A stretch of DNA of 64,000 nt from Ulvibacter sp047614245 (GTDB lineage: Bacteria > Bacteroidota > Bacteroidia > Flavobacteriales > Flavobacteriaceae). The stretch spans positions 17,220 to 81,219 of the forward strand of contig JBLHIC010000002.1 of assembly GCA_047614245.1 (NCBI GenBank), given 5' to 3'. The position numbers and the translations under genes are program-made. The notes beneath the pieces were generated by a model. The model was not told the DNA's origin, searched no databases, and saw only the letters and a list, made by a program, of their open reading frames with translations. Below are positions 34,947-43,572 of the stretch, piece after piece. Positions within the stretch are counted from its first letter, which is position 1. The number at the start of each line of letters is the position of its first letter.

Positions 34947-37211
34947 ATGGCGTTCGATATTGAAATGATAAAAAAAGTATACTCACAAATGGCCGAAAGG
35001 GTCGATAAAGCACGTGAGGTTGTTGGTAAACCGCTTACACTTTCAGAAAAAATATTATACAATCACCTTTGGGAAGGAAATACTTCAAGAGCCTATAATA
35101 GGGGTGAGGATTATGTTGATTTTGCGCCAGATAGGATTGCCTGTCAGGATGCAACAGCGCAGATGGCATTATTGCAATTTATGCAAGCTGGAAAGGATAA
35201 AGTTGCCGTTCCCACAACAGTGCACTGTGATCACTTAATTCAGGCAAAACAAGGCGCAGCCGTAGATTTAAAACGTGCTAACGAAACAAGTAATGAAGTT
35301 TTTAATTTCTTAGAATCGGTCTCAGATAAATACGGAATCGGTTTTTGGAAACCAGGTGCAGGTATTATACACCAGGTGGTTTTAGAAAATTATGCATTCC
35401 CTGGCGGAATGATGATTGGAACGGATTCTCATACGGTGAATGCTGGAGGTCTAGGAATGGTTGCGATTGGTGTCGGTGGAGCAGATGCAGTTGATGTGAT
35501 GGCAGGAATGCCCTGGGAACTAAAATTCCCTAAGCTAATTGGTGTTAAATTGACTGGGCAGTTAAATGGTTGGACTGCTTCAAAAGATGTGATATTAAAG
35601 GTAGCCGGTATCCTTACCGTAAAGGGAGGTACAGGTGCAATTGTTGAGTATTTTGGACCAGGAGCTGAAAACCTGTCATGTACAGGAAAAGGAACTATCT
35701 GTAATATGGGCGCCGAAATCGGAGCGACAACTTCAACTTTCGGTTATGATGATTCTATGGAGCGTTTCTTAAGAGCCACCGAACGAGAAGACATTGCAGA
35801 TGAAGCAAATAAAATTAGAGAATATCTTACTGGAGATGCTGAAGTATACGCAAACCCTGAAAAATATTTTGATGAGGTAATAGAGATTGATCTTACTACT
35901 TTACGTCCGCATCTTAATGGACCATTTACACCAGATTTGGCTACTCCAATTGGACAATTAGGTGAGAAGGCAAAAGCAAATGACTGGCCTCTAAAAGTAG
36001 ATTGGGGATTGATTGGATCTTGTACAAACTCTTCATATGAAGATTTATCACGGGCAGCTTCAATAGCCCAGCAAGCCATAGATAAGAAATTGAAACCGAA
36101 AAGTGATTTTGGCATAAACCCAGGATCAGAGCAAATTCGATTTACGGCAGAGCGAGACGGTTTGTTGGAGGTTTTTGAAAACCTTGGAGCGACAATTTTT
36201 ACAAATGCCTGCGGACCTTGTATTGGTCAGTGGGATCGTAGTGACAGAAAGGGAGATGAGAAGAATACAATCGTACATTCTTTTAATCGTAATTTCTCTA
36301 AACGCGCTGATGGAAATCCGAATACGCATGCTTTTGTTGGCTCTCCAGAAATGGTGGCAGCAATTGCTATCTCAGGGAGATTAGATTTCGACCCAATGAA
36401 CGATACTCTGCTAAATGAAGATGGAGATCAAGTAAAGTTAGATGTCCCGGTTGGTCTGGAGTTGCCACCTGATGGATTTGATGTTGAAGATGCAGGATAC
36501 TTGGAACCCGTTGCAGATGGTAGTGGAATTGTTGTAAAAGTTAGTGAAACATCAGAAAGATTACAGTTATTGGAGCCTTTTATGCCATTTCAGGACAGCG
36601 ATTTGCAGAATATAAAACTATTGATAAAGGCCTTTGGGAAGTGTACGACAGACCATATTTCAATGGCTGGCCCTTGGCTGCGATACCGAGGACATTTGGA
36701 TAATATCTCAAACAATACATTAATTGGAGCGATAAACGCTTATAACAAAAAGACCAATTTTGTAAAAAGCCAATTAGATGGTGAATATGGAGGAGTACCA
36801 GACGTTCAAAGAACTTATAAAGCAGCGGGAATTAAAACAATTGTTGTCGGAGACCACAACTATGGTGAAGGTTCTTCTCGTGAACATGCCGCTATGCAAC
36901 CAAGATTTCTAGGTGTCGCTGCGGTTTTGGTTAAATCATTTGCACGAATTCACGAAACAAACCTTAAGAAACAAGGGATGTTAGGATTGACCTTTGCAAA
37001 TGAAGCCGATTACGATTTGATACAGGAAGACGATACGTTCAGTTTCGTAGATATTTCAGACTTCAGTCCTAGGAAACCTTTAACGCTTGAAGTGACTCAC
37101 AAAGACGGTAGTAAGGATGTCATTATTGCAAATCATACCTATAACGATTCTCAAATTGAATGGTTTAGAGAAGGCTCTGCACTAAACTTGATAAAAAAGC
37201 AAAACGCTTAG
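34947..37211 (+). CDS. acn: aconitate hydratase
   Basis: 754 residues, mitochondrial-type aconitase. It interconverts citrate and isocitrate in the TCA cycle using a [4Fe-4S] cluster. The cluster cysteines are in LIGSCTNSSYEDL and NACGPCIGQW. Substrate blocks include MIGTDSHTVNAGG and the C-terminal swivelling domain with NYGEGSSREHAA. It is monocistronic, with a 247-nt AT-rich upstream region and a terminator right after the stop. Confidence 0.96.
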   Translation: MAFDIEMIKKVYSQMAERVDKAREVVGKPLTLSEKILYNHLWEGNTSRAYNRGEDYVDFAPDRIACQDATAQMALLQFMQAGKDKVAVPTTVHCDHLIQAKQGAAVDLKRANETSNEVFNFLESVSDKYGIGFWKPGAGIIHQVVLENYAFPGGMMIGTDSHTVNAGGLGMVAIGVGGADAVDVMAGMPWELKFPKLIGVKLTGQLNGWTASKDVILKVAGILTVKGGTGAIVEYFGPGAENLSCTGKGTICNMGAEIGATTSTFGYDDSMERFLRATEREDIADEANKIREYLTGDAEVYANPEKYFDEVIEIDLTTLRPHLNGPFTPDLATPIGQLGEKAKANDWPLKVDWGLIGSCTNSSYEDLSRAASIAQQAIDKKLKPKSDFGINPGSEQIRFTAERDGLLEVFENLGATIFTNACGPCIGQWDRSDRKGDEKNTIVHSFNRNFSKRADGNPNTHAFVGSPEMVAAIAISGRLDFDPMNDTLLNEDGDQVKLDVPVGLELPPDGFDVEDAGYLEPVADGSGIVVKVSETSERLQLLEPFMPFQDSDLQNIKLLIKAFGKCTTDHISMAGPWLRYRGHLDNISNNTLIGAINAYNKKTNFVKSQLDGEYGGVPDVQRTYKAAGIKTIVVGDHNYGEGSSREHAAMQPRFLGVAAVLVKSFARIHETNLKKQGMLGLTFANEADYDLIQEDDTFSFVDISDFSPRKPLTLEVTHKDGSKDVIIANHTYNDSQIEWFREGSALNLIKKQNA

Positions 37212-37230
37212 ATCCAAGAATATTCTTATC

Positions 37231-37266
37231 AACTCCTTTAGCTTAGATGTTAAGGGAGTTTTTTTT
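37231..37266 (+). terminator. terminator after aconitase
   Basis: AACTCCTTTA and TAAGGGAGTT form a 10-bp stem (one GU pair) around a 10-nt loop, followed by six or more T. Confidence 0.8.
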
Positions 37267-37620
37267 ATGCCGAAAAGTGATCTTCGATATTTTTTTTATG
37301 AATTTCAATATCCTCTTTTGAAATGAGATCGGGTACATGTTCGTTAAAAGTGATCCCTTTTAATGCCTTAGGATTAACCTTGCACAAATTCAGAATAGCT
37401 GAGGAGGTTCCTTTTCATAACGTTCAGGGTGTATAGGATAACGAACGAGGTAGGGGTAAATTTCGTTGCCATTCAGTTTAAAAATATTCATACTAACCTG
37501 AAATTCACCTTGGAAACTTCTTTAGTCTTCAACTTTTTCTTCGGAAGGCTTTTCGATAATATTGGACACGTAGTTTTCATCGTCTAACAGGACAAATGCG
37601 AATCTAGAAATTCGCTCCAT
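37265..37620 (-). pseudogene. decayed small protein gene of unknown family
   Basis: Leftward from ATG 37620 the frame reads MERISRFAFVLLDDENYVSN, runs about 32 codons, and meets a TAA. The same frame continues as GEFQVSMNIFKLNGNEIYPY and LVRYPIHPERYEKEPP to a TGA. A frame shift then leads into AILNLCKVNPKALKGI and KEDIEIHKKNIEDHF, ending at 37265. One nonsense codon and at least one frameshift break a protein of about 115 residues. I do not recognise the family. Confidence 0.6.
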
Positions 37621-37681
37621 TGTAAATATAAGTCCGCCGCGACCATAACTTATAAACGCATTTTTGTTTTAAAGATTCAAT

Positions 37682-39043
37682 TTAGTAGGTGTCTTTCATC
37701 CAATTATAAGGTTTTCTTTTTATCCAGTTCCCACGGGTAAAATCAGGAAAATCTTGTGGTTCTCCATTATTCTCAATAGAAAGTTCAGACAATGGAGTGA
37801 TTGCACTCCAAGCTGCTGCATCATAAGCATCTAATGGAGGAGCAATATTTTGTTTAGCAGATTCTACAAATGCCTGCATCACAAAGAAATCCATTCCACC
37901 GTGACCGGCGCCGGTTGCTTTTTCACCAAACCTCTTCCAAAGAGGATGGTCGTATCTTTCAAGCCATTCGTTTGCATCATCCCATTGATGTGGTTTTTGA
38001 GCTTTACCTTCAATATAAATCCTATTCCCGTCAACTTCCCATAGTCCTTCACTACCCTGCACTCGAAACCCGAGAGAATAGGGTCGTGGTGAGTTACAAT
38101 CGTGAGTAACAATTATGGTTTCTCCATTAGCTGTTTCTATCGTGGAAGTTATTACATCACCTTGTTTAAATTTAAGTTTGGCATTTGGGTGATTTTCACC
38201 GCCATTTTTCACGATATAGTTATGGATACCTACAGCTTTGGAAGCATTTGATGTAATAGACATAAAACGGTTCCCACGATTAATATTACACATTGTGGCT
38301 ATTGGTCCTACCCCATGTGTTGGATATACATCGGCATTGCGAAGTAATGAATGCTGTGTTCTCCAGACTGATTCAGAAATTCCTTTTTCGCCAAATTCTA
38401 CACCTTTACCATAGGCAGTTTTACCGTCGTTTAATTTCACAAAGCGGAGGTCATGCTGATAACCACATCTAAAATGAACCAATTCACCGAATAGATTTTG
38501 ACGGACCATATTTAAAACTGCCATAATATCTCTACGATAATTTACATTTTCCAATATCATCAAATGCGAACCTGTTTCTTCATGAGTATTAACGAGATCC
38601 CAACATTCCTCCATTGTGTTTGAGGCCGAAACTTCAACAGCAGTGTATTTGCCGGCCCGCATCGAATCCTTTGCCATTCGTGTATGCCACAGCCACGGAG
38701 TTGAGATAATTACCGCGTCGATCTCAGAGAGCTTCAGCATATTCCGGTAATCGAAATCATCCTTTCCAAAGACCTGAGGTTTTTTTTGACCTGCCTTTGC
38801 TATCATTTCCAAAGCAATAGTATTACGTCTTTCATCAATATCACAAATAGCGACAACCTGAACATCATCCCGCAACAGTACATTGTTTAGATGGTTTGTT
38901 CCGCGTAAGCCAACACCAATAAATGCGACATTTAGCCTGTCTTTTGAAGGTTCACTGTTTCTTCCAAAAGTTAAACCGGGAGCTAATGTAATTCCGGCGC
39001 CTACAATCGCTGTCTTTTTAACAAAGTCTCTTCTTGAACTCAT
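37682..39043 (-). CDS. Gfo/Idh/MocA oxidoreductase, GH109 (alpha-N-acetylgalactosaminidase)-like
   Basis: 453 residues. A twin-arginine signal (SSRRDFVKK, then a hydrophobic stretch to about 27) directs folded export. The Rossmann domain follows (VAFIGVGLRGTNH, about 38-50), then the dehydrogenase-like domain. Diagnostic GH109 blocks are YPTHGVGPIA and the tail DHPLWKRFGEKA ... GAGHGGMDFFVM. GH109 enzymes use tightly bound NAD to cleave alpha-GalNAc by an oxidation-elimination route. It probably acts on host or algal glycans in the periplasm; other sugars are possible. It stands alone. Confidence 0.87.
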   Translation of the reverse strand: MSSRRDFVKKTAIVGAGITLAPGLTFGRNSEPSKDRLNVAFIGVGLRGTNHLNNVLLRDDVQVVAICDIDERRNTIALEMIAKAGQKKPQVFGKDDFDYRNMLKLSEIDAVIISTPWLWHTRMAKDSMRAGKYTAVEVSASNTMEECWDLVNTHEETGSHLMILENVNYRRDIMAVLNMVRQNLFGELVHFRCGYQHDLRFVKLNDGKTAYGKGVEFGEKGISESVWRTQHSLLRNADVYPTHGVGPIATMCNINRGNRFMSITSNASKAVGIHNYIVKNGGENHPNAKLKFKQGDVITSTIETANGETIIVTHDCNSPRPYSLGFRVQGSEGLWEVDGNRIYIEGKAQKPHQWDDANEWLERYDHPLWKRFGEKATGAGHGGMDFFVMQAFVESAKQNIAPPLDAYDAAAWSAITPLSELSIENNGEPQDFPDFTRGNWIKRKPYNWMKDTY

Positions 39044-39337
39044 AGTTTTTGAATTATTATCACGCCCTTCTTCGGAGTGAACACTAACAAACTTCTAATA
39101 ATATTTAGATGAATCGAAAGATTATTTTCTCCGAAGTTACATTATTATTTTTAAGCTAAACTTATGTAAGCTGAAATTAGTTTTATCGACCATGTCGACA
39201 CTATCAAAATATATGTAACATAAGATCGATTTGGCTACTGGAAGATGTCAATTTATATAGTATCCTTGATTTTCGTGATGTTAAATTGGTATTAAACAAA
39301 TCCGTATTGCGTTTTATATTTTAATTAAATTTGAACT

Positions 39338-39898
39338 ATGAATTTTTTTAAAAAAAATTGGAAGAATATATTATTTGCTGTGTTAATTGCTTTGTTTCTC
39401 ATTCCCCAAACAGGAATGCCAATCAAAGTATTCTTTAACAGGATGATGGCATTTAGTCCTTCTGAAGTAGACGAAACAGAACGTGTTGTGCTTACTAAAT
39501 ACAATTGGAACTTGGCAACTCTCGATAATGAGCCAGTCAATTTCTCTCAATCTGAAGGTAAGGTTGTTGTTGTGAATCTTTGGGCTACTTGGTGTCCTCC
39601 TTGTGTTGCTGAAATGCCGTCTATGCAAAAGCTGTACGAGTCTTATGGCGATAGGGTAGATTTCTATTTTGTTACCTCCGAAGTCAACGAAAGACCTGTT
39701 AAGTTTATTTCAAAAAACGCATATAGTTTTCCTGTATATAGAGAGTCTCAAGCTATGCCAGAAGTCTTAAGATCAAAGTCAATTCCCGCGACTTATATTA
39801 TTTCAAAGGATGGCACAATAGTGATCGATGAGAAAGGAGCTGCAAACTGGAATAGTAAAAAAGTCCATCAAGTCCTAGATGGTTTGTTGGCAGAATAA
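39338..39898 (+). CDS. TlpA-like membrane-anchored thioredoxin
   Basis: 186 residues. One N-terminal membrane anchor (about 9-28) is followed by a periplasmic thioredoxin fold. The active site is WATWCPPCVAEMPSM with both cysteines, and the conserved cis-proline lies in SIPATYIISKDG. It probably reduces periplasmic disulfides, for example during cytochrome c maturation, or handles peroxide. It has its own upstream region of about 290 nt and is convergent with the GNAT gene. Confidence 0.9.
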   Translation: MNFFKKNWKNILFAVLIALFLIPQTGMPIKVFFNRMMAFSPSEVDETERVVLTKYNWNLATLDNEPVNFSQSEGKVVVVNLWATWCPPCVAEMPSMQKLYESYGDRVDFYFVTSEVNERPVKFISKNAYSFPVYRESQAMPEVLRSKSIPATYIISKDGTIVIDEKGAANWNSKKVHQVLDGLLAE

Positions 39899-39905
39899 AT
39901 ACGAC

Positions 39906-40361
39906 CTATATAATTAAGTTTTTTTCGAAGCAAAGACTATTTATAATACCCTGATACTGTCCGTAATTTGGGATAAGCTGATAACCGTTCTTTTTATAAA
40001 GTTGAATAGCTTCTGGTTGTTTCCTGCCTGTTTCTAAAATGCACTTATCATAAGACATTTCTCGGGCCCAAGTCTCCAACTCATTCAGAACCAATGAAGC
40101 CAAGCCACGACTCCTGCTTTTCGAAAGGGTATACATTCGTTTAACTTCCATTCTCTTTGATGACTCTTCTTTTATGCTACCACAGGATACAGCAATACCA
40201 TTGTCATAGAGAACTACAACGTGTTTGATTAAGTCTAATTTGTTAAACTGATTGTAAAAAGAATGTTCATCTCCGTCTCTAATCGCCAAGTCAGCGTCTA
40301 GGAGTTTAACGAGCGTAATAAAGTCTTGATTCTCAGATGAAGTTCTTTTTGTCTTTATCAT
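39906..40361 (-). CDS. GNAT family N-acetyltransferase
   Basis: 151 residues with the GNAT fold. The acetyl-CoA pyrophosphate loop is SKSRSRGLASLVLNELE (motif A, R/Q-x-x-G-x-A), preceded by the beta-4 strand MEVKRMYTL and followed by KCILETGRKQPEAIQLYKKNGY. It acetylates a small-molecule or protein amine; the acceptor is unknown. It ends eight bases from the thioredoxin stop on the opposite strand. Confidence 0.88.
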   Translation of the reverse strand: MIKTKRTSSENQDFITLVKLLDADLAIRDGDEHSFYNQFNKLDLIKHVVVLYDNGIAVSCGSIKEESSKRMEVKRMYTLSKSRSRGLASLVLNELETWAREMSYDKCILETGRKQPEAIQLYKKNGYQLIPNYGQYQGIINSLCFEKNLII

Positions 40362-40369
40362 ATAAATAG

Positions 40370-40645
40370 CTGGTGTTACGACTTACTTCCATTTTTAATA
40401 GCCTCTTTATTTTCTTTTTAAGCTCCTTGTTGTCTGTCTATAACACAATCCCTGAACGCTTGTGGGCATCATGTTGGTAGATATTTTTCTCATGATTTTC
40501 CTTAAGTTAAATTCTGCTAATATTTTCAGAATTGAATTCGGGTATCAAATCCAGAAACTTTAGATTTTTTTTAAAATCTAAAACAACTCCGCCCTTTTTT
40601 GAGTAAACGAAGCCGTAGATATTTTCTGCATTGTTATAGGATTAA
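40370..40645 (-). pseudogene. remnant of an unidentified gene with two in-frame stops
   Basis: Leftward, one frame is protein-like for about 90 codons without any shift: NNAENIYGFVYSKKGGVV, LDFKKNLKFLDLIPEF, then a TAA, KENHEKNIYQHDAHKRSG, a TAG, and TDNKELKKKIKRLLKMEV. It has no start codon of its own and runs into the GNAT gene's start region. This looks like a decayed gene whose family I cannot name. Confidence 0.5.
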
Positions 40646-40666
40646 ATCACACCATATAAATCATTA

Positions 40667-41581
40667 TTAAGGAGTGTCTTTAAGCTTTTCTAGACGATCG
40701 ATTAACTCAGAGAAACCTTGTAATATACTTATATTTGATGGGATTTTATTTAGATCCGCAATTTCAGACCTTTTACCTAGTAGCCACAAGTTTGACTTAT
40801 TGCCATTGCTAATTGTATCCTGAAAGATATCTATATATTCATAGATGTCTTTTCCTTCAGGTCGCATTGTTAAATAAGAAACATAGACAATGTCACTGCT
40901 CGTTTCTAAAAGATCCTTTAGGCTGTCTAAAGAAGTGTTAACGCCTAAGTATATTGTTCTATAGCCGGCATTTAGAATTTCATAATTCGTGTATAATATG
41001 CCAAGTTCATGAACCTCTTTATAAGGGAGAAACAAAACGAAAAGAGGTTTTTCGAGATCTTTAACCTTATGAACCTGCTTTTCGATGTTAAGTAAGATTT
41101 TTCTTTTCAGTAATTCGGATATAAAACTTTCATGACTTGGGCGTATCGTACTTGTTTGCCAAAGTGATCCGATTTCCATAAGAAATGGTATAAAAACATT
41201 CAAGAAGATTTCTCTGAATGACTTATGTGCTTCTAAATCTGAATACGTCTTTATAAATAGTTGTTCATCCAATTCGAACATGGAAGTCTTGAACGCCTTG
41301 ATTGCAAATTTCTCTTTGCTGTCTATAGCACGTTCTTCAACTAATCCGTGAATTGCATCTTCGCTGAGCGAAGCGATTTTAGAAATTTTTAAGCCATCGT
41401 TATACAAGAATGTAACATTGAGTAATCTTTTAAGGCTTTCAATATTGTAAGTTCTTATGTTAGTATCAGTTCTCTGGGGCTTTAAGAGGTTGTATCGCTT
41501 CTCCCATATCCTAATGGTATGCGCTTTAACACCACTTAAATGTTCCAAATCTTTAATGCTGAATTGCGATTTGACATTCAT
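40667..41581 (-). CDS. MerR family regulator with B12-binding domain (CarH/LitR-like)
   Basis: 304 residues. The MerR winged helix (about 5-75: FSIKDLEHLSGVKAHTIRIW) is followed by a helical bundle containing W141 and H150-E151 (counterparts of the CarH W/EH cobalamin cap). A cobalamin-binding Rossmann domain follows, with EVHELG at 189-194 in place of DxHxxG, the axial histidine H191 being kept. Such proteins repress carotenoid or light-response genes in the dark and release DNA when the adenosyl-cobalamin is photolysed. No crtB/crtI or photolyase gene is adjacent, so targets are elsewhere. Confidence 0.88.
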   Translation of the reverse strand: MNVKSQFSIKDLEHLSGVKAHTIRIWEKRYNLLKPQRTDTNIRTYNIESLKRLLNVTFLYNDGLKISKIASLSEDAIHGLVEERAIDSKEKFAIKAFKTSMFELDEQLFIKTYSDLEAHKSFREIFLNVFIPFLMEIGSLWQTSTIRPSHESFISELLKRKILLNIEKQVHKVKDLEKPLFVLFLPYKEVHELGILYTNYEILNAGYRTIYLGVNTSLDSLKDLLETSSDIVYVSYLTMRPEGKDIYEYIDIFQDTISNGNKSNLWLLGKRSEIADLNKIPSNISILQGFSELIDRLEKLKDTP

Positions 41582-41707
41582 AAGGTATTCAAAATAATTA
41601 GCGAGAAAAGGTACTAAAAGAACCTAAGAAAGTTTCGGAATAATTTATAAAAATTAAATATTTTAAGTGACTCAAGTAGAATAATTGCGCTTCTAATATA
41701 TAATTTG

Positions 41708-41791
41708 TACCCGGAATGGGACTTGAACCCACACGCCCTAAAGGACACATGGCCCTCAACCATGCCTGTCTACCAATTCCAGCACCCGGGT
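41708..41791 (-). tRNA. tRNA-Leu (anticodon GAG)
   Basis: 84 nt on the minus strand with a 7-bp acceptor stem (ACCCGGG with TCCGGGT, one GU), a D arm with GGTAGACA, an anticodon arm CATGG-TTGAGGG-CCATG giving GAG, a class II long variable arm and a T arm GTGGGTTCAAGTCCCAT. Discriminator base A; CCA is not encoded. Confidence 0.95.
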
Positions 41792-41833
41792 AAATAAATA
41801 CAACTTTGATTTCTCAAAATTAATTTTTGGGTG

Positions 41834-41866
41834 AAAAAAAAGTTAAACACAGGGGTTTAACTTTTT
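41834..41866 (-). terminator. terminator between the two tRNA genes
   Basis: AAAAAGTTAAAC and GTTTAACTTTTT make a 12-bp stem with an ACAGGG loop. On the minus strand it follows tRNA-Lys and is followed by extra U residues, so it would end the tRNA-Lys transcript. Confidence 0.75.
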
Positions 41867-41867
41867 G

Positions 41868-41940
41868 TGACCTGACTGGGGCTCGAACCCAGGACCACCT
41901 CCTTAAAAGGGAGGTGCTCTACCAACTGAGCTATCAGGTC
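41868..41940 (-). tRNA. tRNA-Lys (anticodon UUU)
   Basis: 73 nt on the minus strand. Acceptor stem GACCTGA/TCAGGTC, D arm AGCTCAGTTGGTAGAGC, anticodon arm CCTCC-CTTTTAA-GGAGG giving UUU, T arm CTGGGTTCGAGCCCCAG. Discriminator A; CCA not encoded. Confidence 0.96.
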
Positions 41941-41957
41941 TTTCTTGAACGCGGGTG

Positions 41958-41988
41958 CAAATATACTATCATTATATTATAATTTCAA
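41958..41988 (-). promoter_or_regulatory. promoter of tRNA-Lys
   Basis: Read leftward: TTG (41986-41988), 20 nt, TATATTTG (41958-41965), then GC. This is a textbook Bacteroidota promoter placing the transcript start about 10 nt before the tRNA. Confidence 0.75.
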
Positions 41989-42059
41989 AGGTATTTTAAA
42001 TTAAATTTGAAGAATATTAGCAAACCCCTTGAAAGTGAGCGGGAACGAATATTTTTTAT

Positions 42060-42581
42060 ATGAAATTAGTTGTAATTGGATACATGGGGAGTGGGAAATC
42101 TACTGTTGGAATGGAGTTGGCAACAGCATTAGGGTACAAATTTATCGATCTTGACAGTCACATTGAATTTTTGGAAGACAAACCTATTTCTAAAATATTT
42201 AAGGAGAAAGGTGAAATATATTTCAGAAAACTGGAAAATCAGATTTTGAAAGATCTAGTATCTTCTGAAAAAAACGCCATAATTTCAACTGGAGGTGGTA
42301 CACCTTGCTACGGAAATACTATGGAGTTTCTATCGAGCCAAGAAGGAACTGTTACTATTTATCTAAAATCCAGTTTAACAGTTTTGGCAGATCGTCTATT
42401 TATGGAAAGAGTAAATCGCCCCTTAATTGCACACATTGATGATAAAGTAACTTTAATTGATTTTATTAGAAAACACCTTTTTGAAAGATCCTTTTATTAT
42501 AATCAGGCGAAATTAAATATTGATACCGAAAATGCCTCAGTTGGAGAAATAGTTGAAAAAATTGTTTCGAACTTATTCTAA
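42060..42581 (+). CDS. aroK: shikimate kinase
   Basis: 173 residues. It phosphorylates shikimate with ATP in aromatic amino-acid synthesis. The P-loop GYMGSGKST (7-15), shikimate-binding DLDSHIE near 31, FRKLENQIL and the GGGTPCYG block are present, with the lid arginines in MERVNRPLI. It overlaps the PRTase gene on the other strand by nine bases, tail to tail. Confidence 0.95.
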   Translation: MKLVVIGYMGSGKSTVGMELATALGYKFIDLDSHIEFLEDKPISKIFKEKGEIYFRKLENQILKDLVSSEKNAIISTGGGTPCYGNTMEFLSSQEGTVTIYLKSSLTVLADRLFMERVNRPLIAHIDDKVTLIDFIRKHLFERSFYYNQAKLNIDTENASVGEIVEKIVSNLF

Positions 42582-43076
42582 GATTACCCTATCATTGTTT
42601 TTTTCAAAAATTACGGCAACATTTTCATTAAGAGAAGTAGATAGAGAAATTCCTTTAAAATCGGCTTTTATAGGGTACTTTTTGTGATTTCTGTCTACTA
42701 AAACTGCAGTCTTAAATTGCTTCAATGGAACATCTAAGAAGTGTTTGACACCGTAAATAAGGGTTGTTCCTGAATGCAGGACATCATCCACCAGTAAAAG
42801 CGATTTGTTTTTATATTCATCTGGCGACAAAGATGTTTGAATCGGATTGGTAGGTTTCTTCTTATCAATATACACCTCGCAGAGTTGCGCTTTTATAGGT
42901 GAAATCTTTTCTACAATTGATTTTAGTTTTTTTGCAAGTAGTACCCCATTCTCCTTAATCCCAGCGATAATAATTACCTCCTCATTTAAGTTCGATTCAT
43001 AAATCTGATATGCTATACGCATTAGTTTATGGGAAATTTGCTTCTCATCGAGAATTACAGTACAATTTTGAGCCAT
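42573..43076 (-). CDS. phosphoribosyltransferase family protein (PyrR/Hpt-like)
   Basis: 167 residues with a type-I PRTase fold. The PRPP-binding motif LLLVDDVLHSGTTLIYG (about 93-109) and the upstream GIKENGVLLAKKL loop are clear. The overall pattern resembles PyrR or hypoxanthine PRTase, but substrate-specific hood residues are not diagnostic. A nucleobase salvage or regulatory role is likely. It runs in the same direction as the S4 protein gene 43 nt upstream. Confidence 0.85.
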   Translation of the reverse strand: MAQNCTVILDEKQISHKLMRIAYQIYESNLNEEVIIIAGIKENGVLLAKKLKSIVEKISPIKAQLCEVYIDKKKPTNPIQTSLSPDEYKNKSLLLVDDVLHSGTTLIYGVKHFLDVPLKQFKTAVLVDRNHKKYPIKADFKGISLSTSLNENVAVIFEKNNDRVILE

Positions 43077-43119
43077 CTAAGTGTAATTTATTATTCAAAT
43101 ATACTAAATGCTAGTAGTT

Positions 43120-43494
43120 TTATTCTTCTTCAGTTTGAGTAAAATCTTCTAGATCGCGACGATCCTTTTTTGATGGTCGGCCAACTCCTTTTTTACGATA
43201 ATAGTCTTTCGAGTATTTAAGTAAATCATTTTGTTCGAAAGCTTCTTTTGGGGTAGTGTCTTTTCGATATATATCAACTAACTTAGCGCCAAGGCGGCTT
43301 TCAGGCAAGTCTAAAACAAGTAAAGTATAGTTGATCTGGTTCTTTCGAACTCTTATGGAATCACCATGATAAACTTCTCGAGATGCTTTTACAACACTGT
43401 CATTTACTCGCACAGCACCTTTTTTACATGCCTGCGTAGCTATGCTACGTGTTTTATAATATCGTATGCACCATAAATATTTATCAACTCTCAT
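43120..43494 (-). CDS. S4-domain RNA-binding protein (Hsp15-like)
   Basis: 124 residues. The S4 domain starts at once: RVDKYLWCIRYYKTRSIATQACKKGAVRVN, typical of Hsp15, which binds stalled 50S subunits carrying peptidyl-tRNA and helps recycle them. The C-terminal part is basic and charged (KKGVGRPSKKDRRD). It precedes the PRTase gene in the same direction. Confidence 0.9.
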   Translation of the reverse strand: MRVDKYLWCIRYYKTRSIATQACKKGAVRVNDSVVKASREVYHGDSIRVRKNQINYTLLVLDLPESRLGAKLVDIYRKDTTPKEAFEQNDLLKYSKDYYRKKGVGRPSKKDRRDLEDFTQTEEE

Positions 43495-43572
43495 CCAAAT
43501 ACCTTAAAACTACGTTAATCTCTTCAGCAAAAATACTAGAAAATTGTATATTGCGCCCTCAAAATCTTACGA

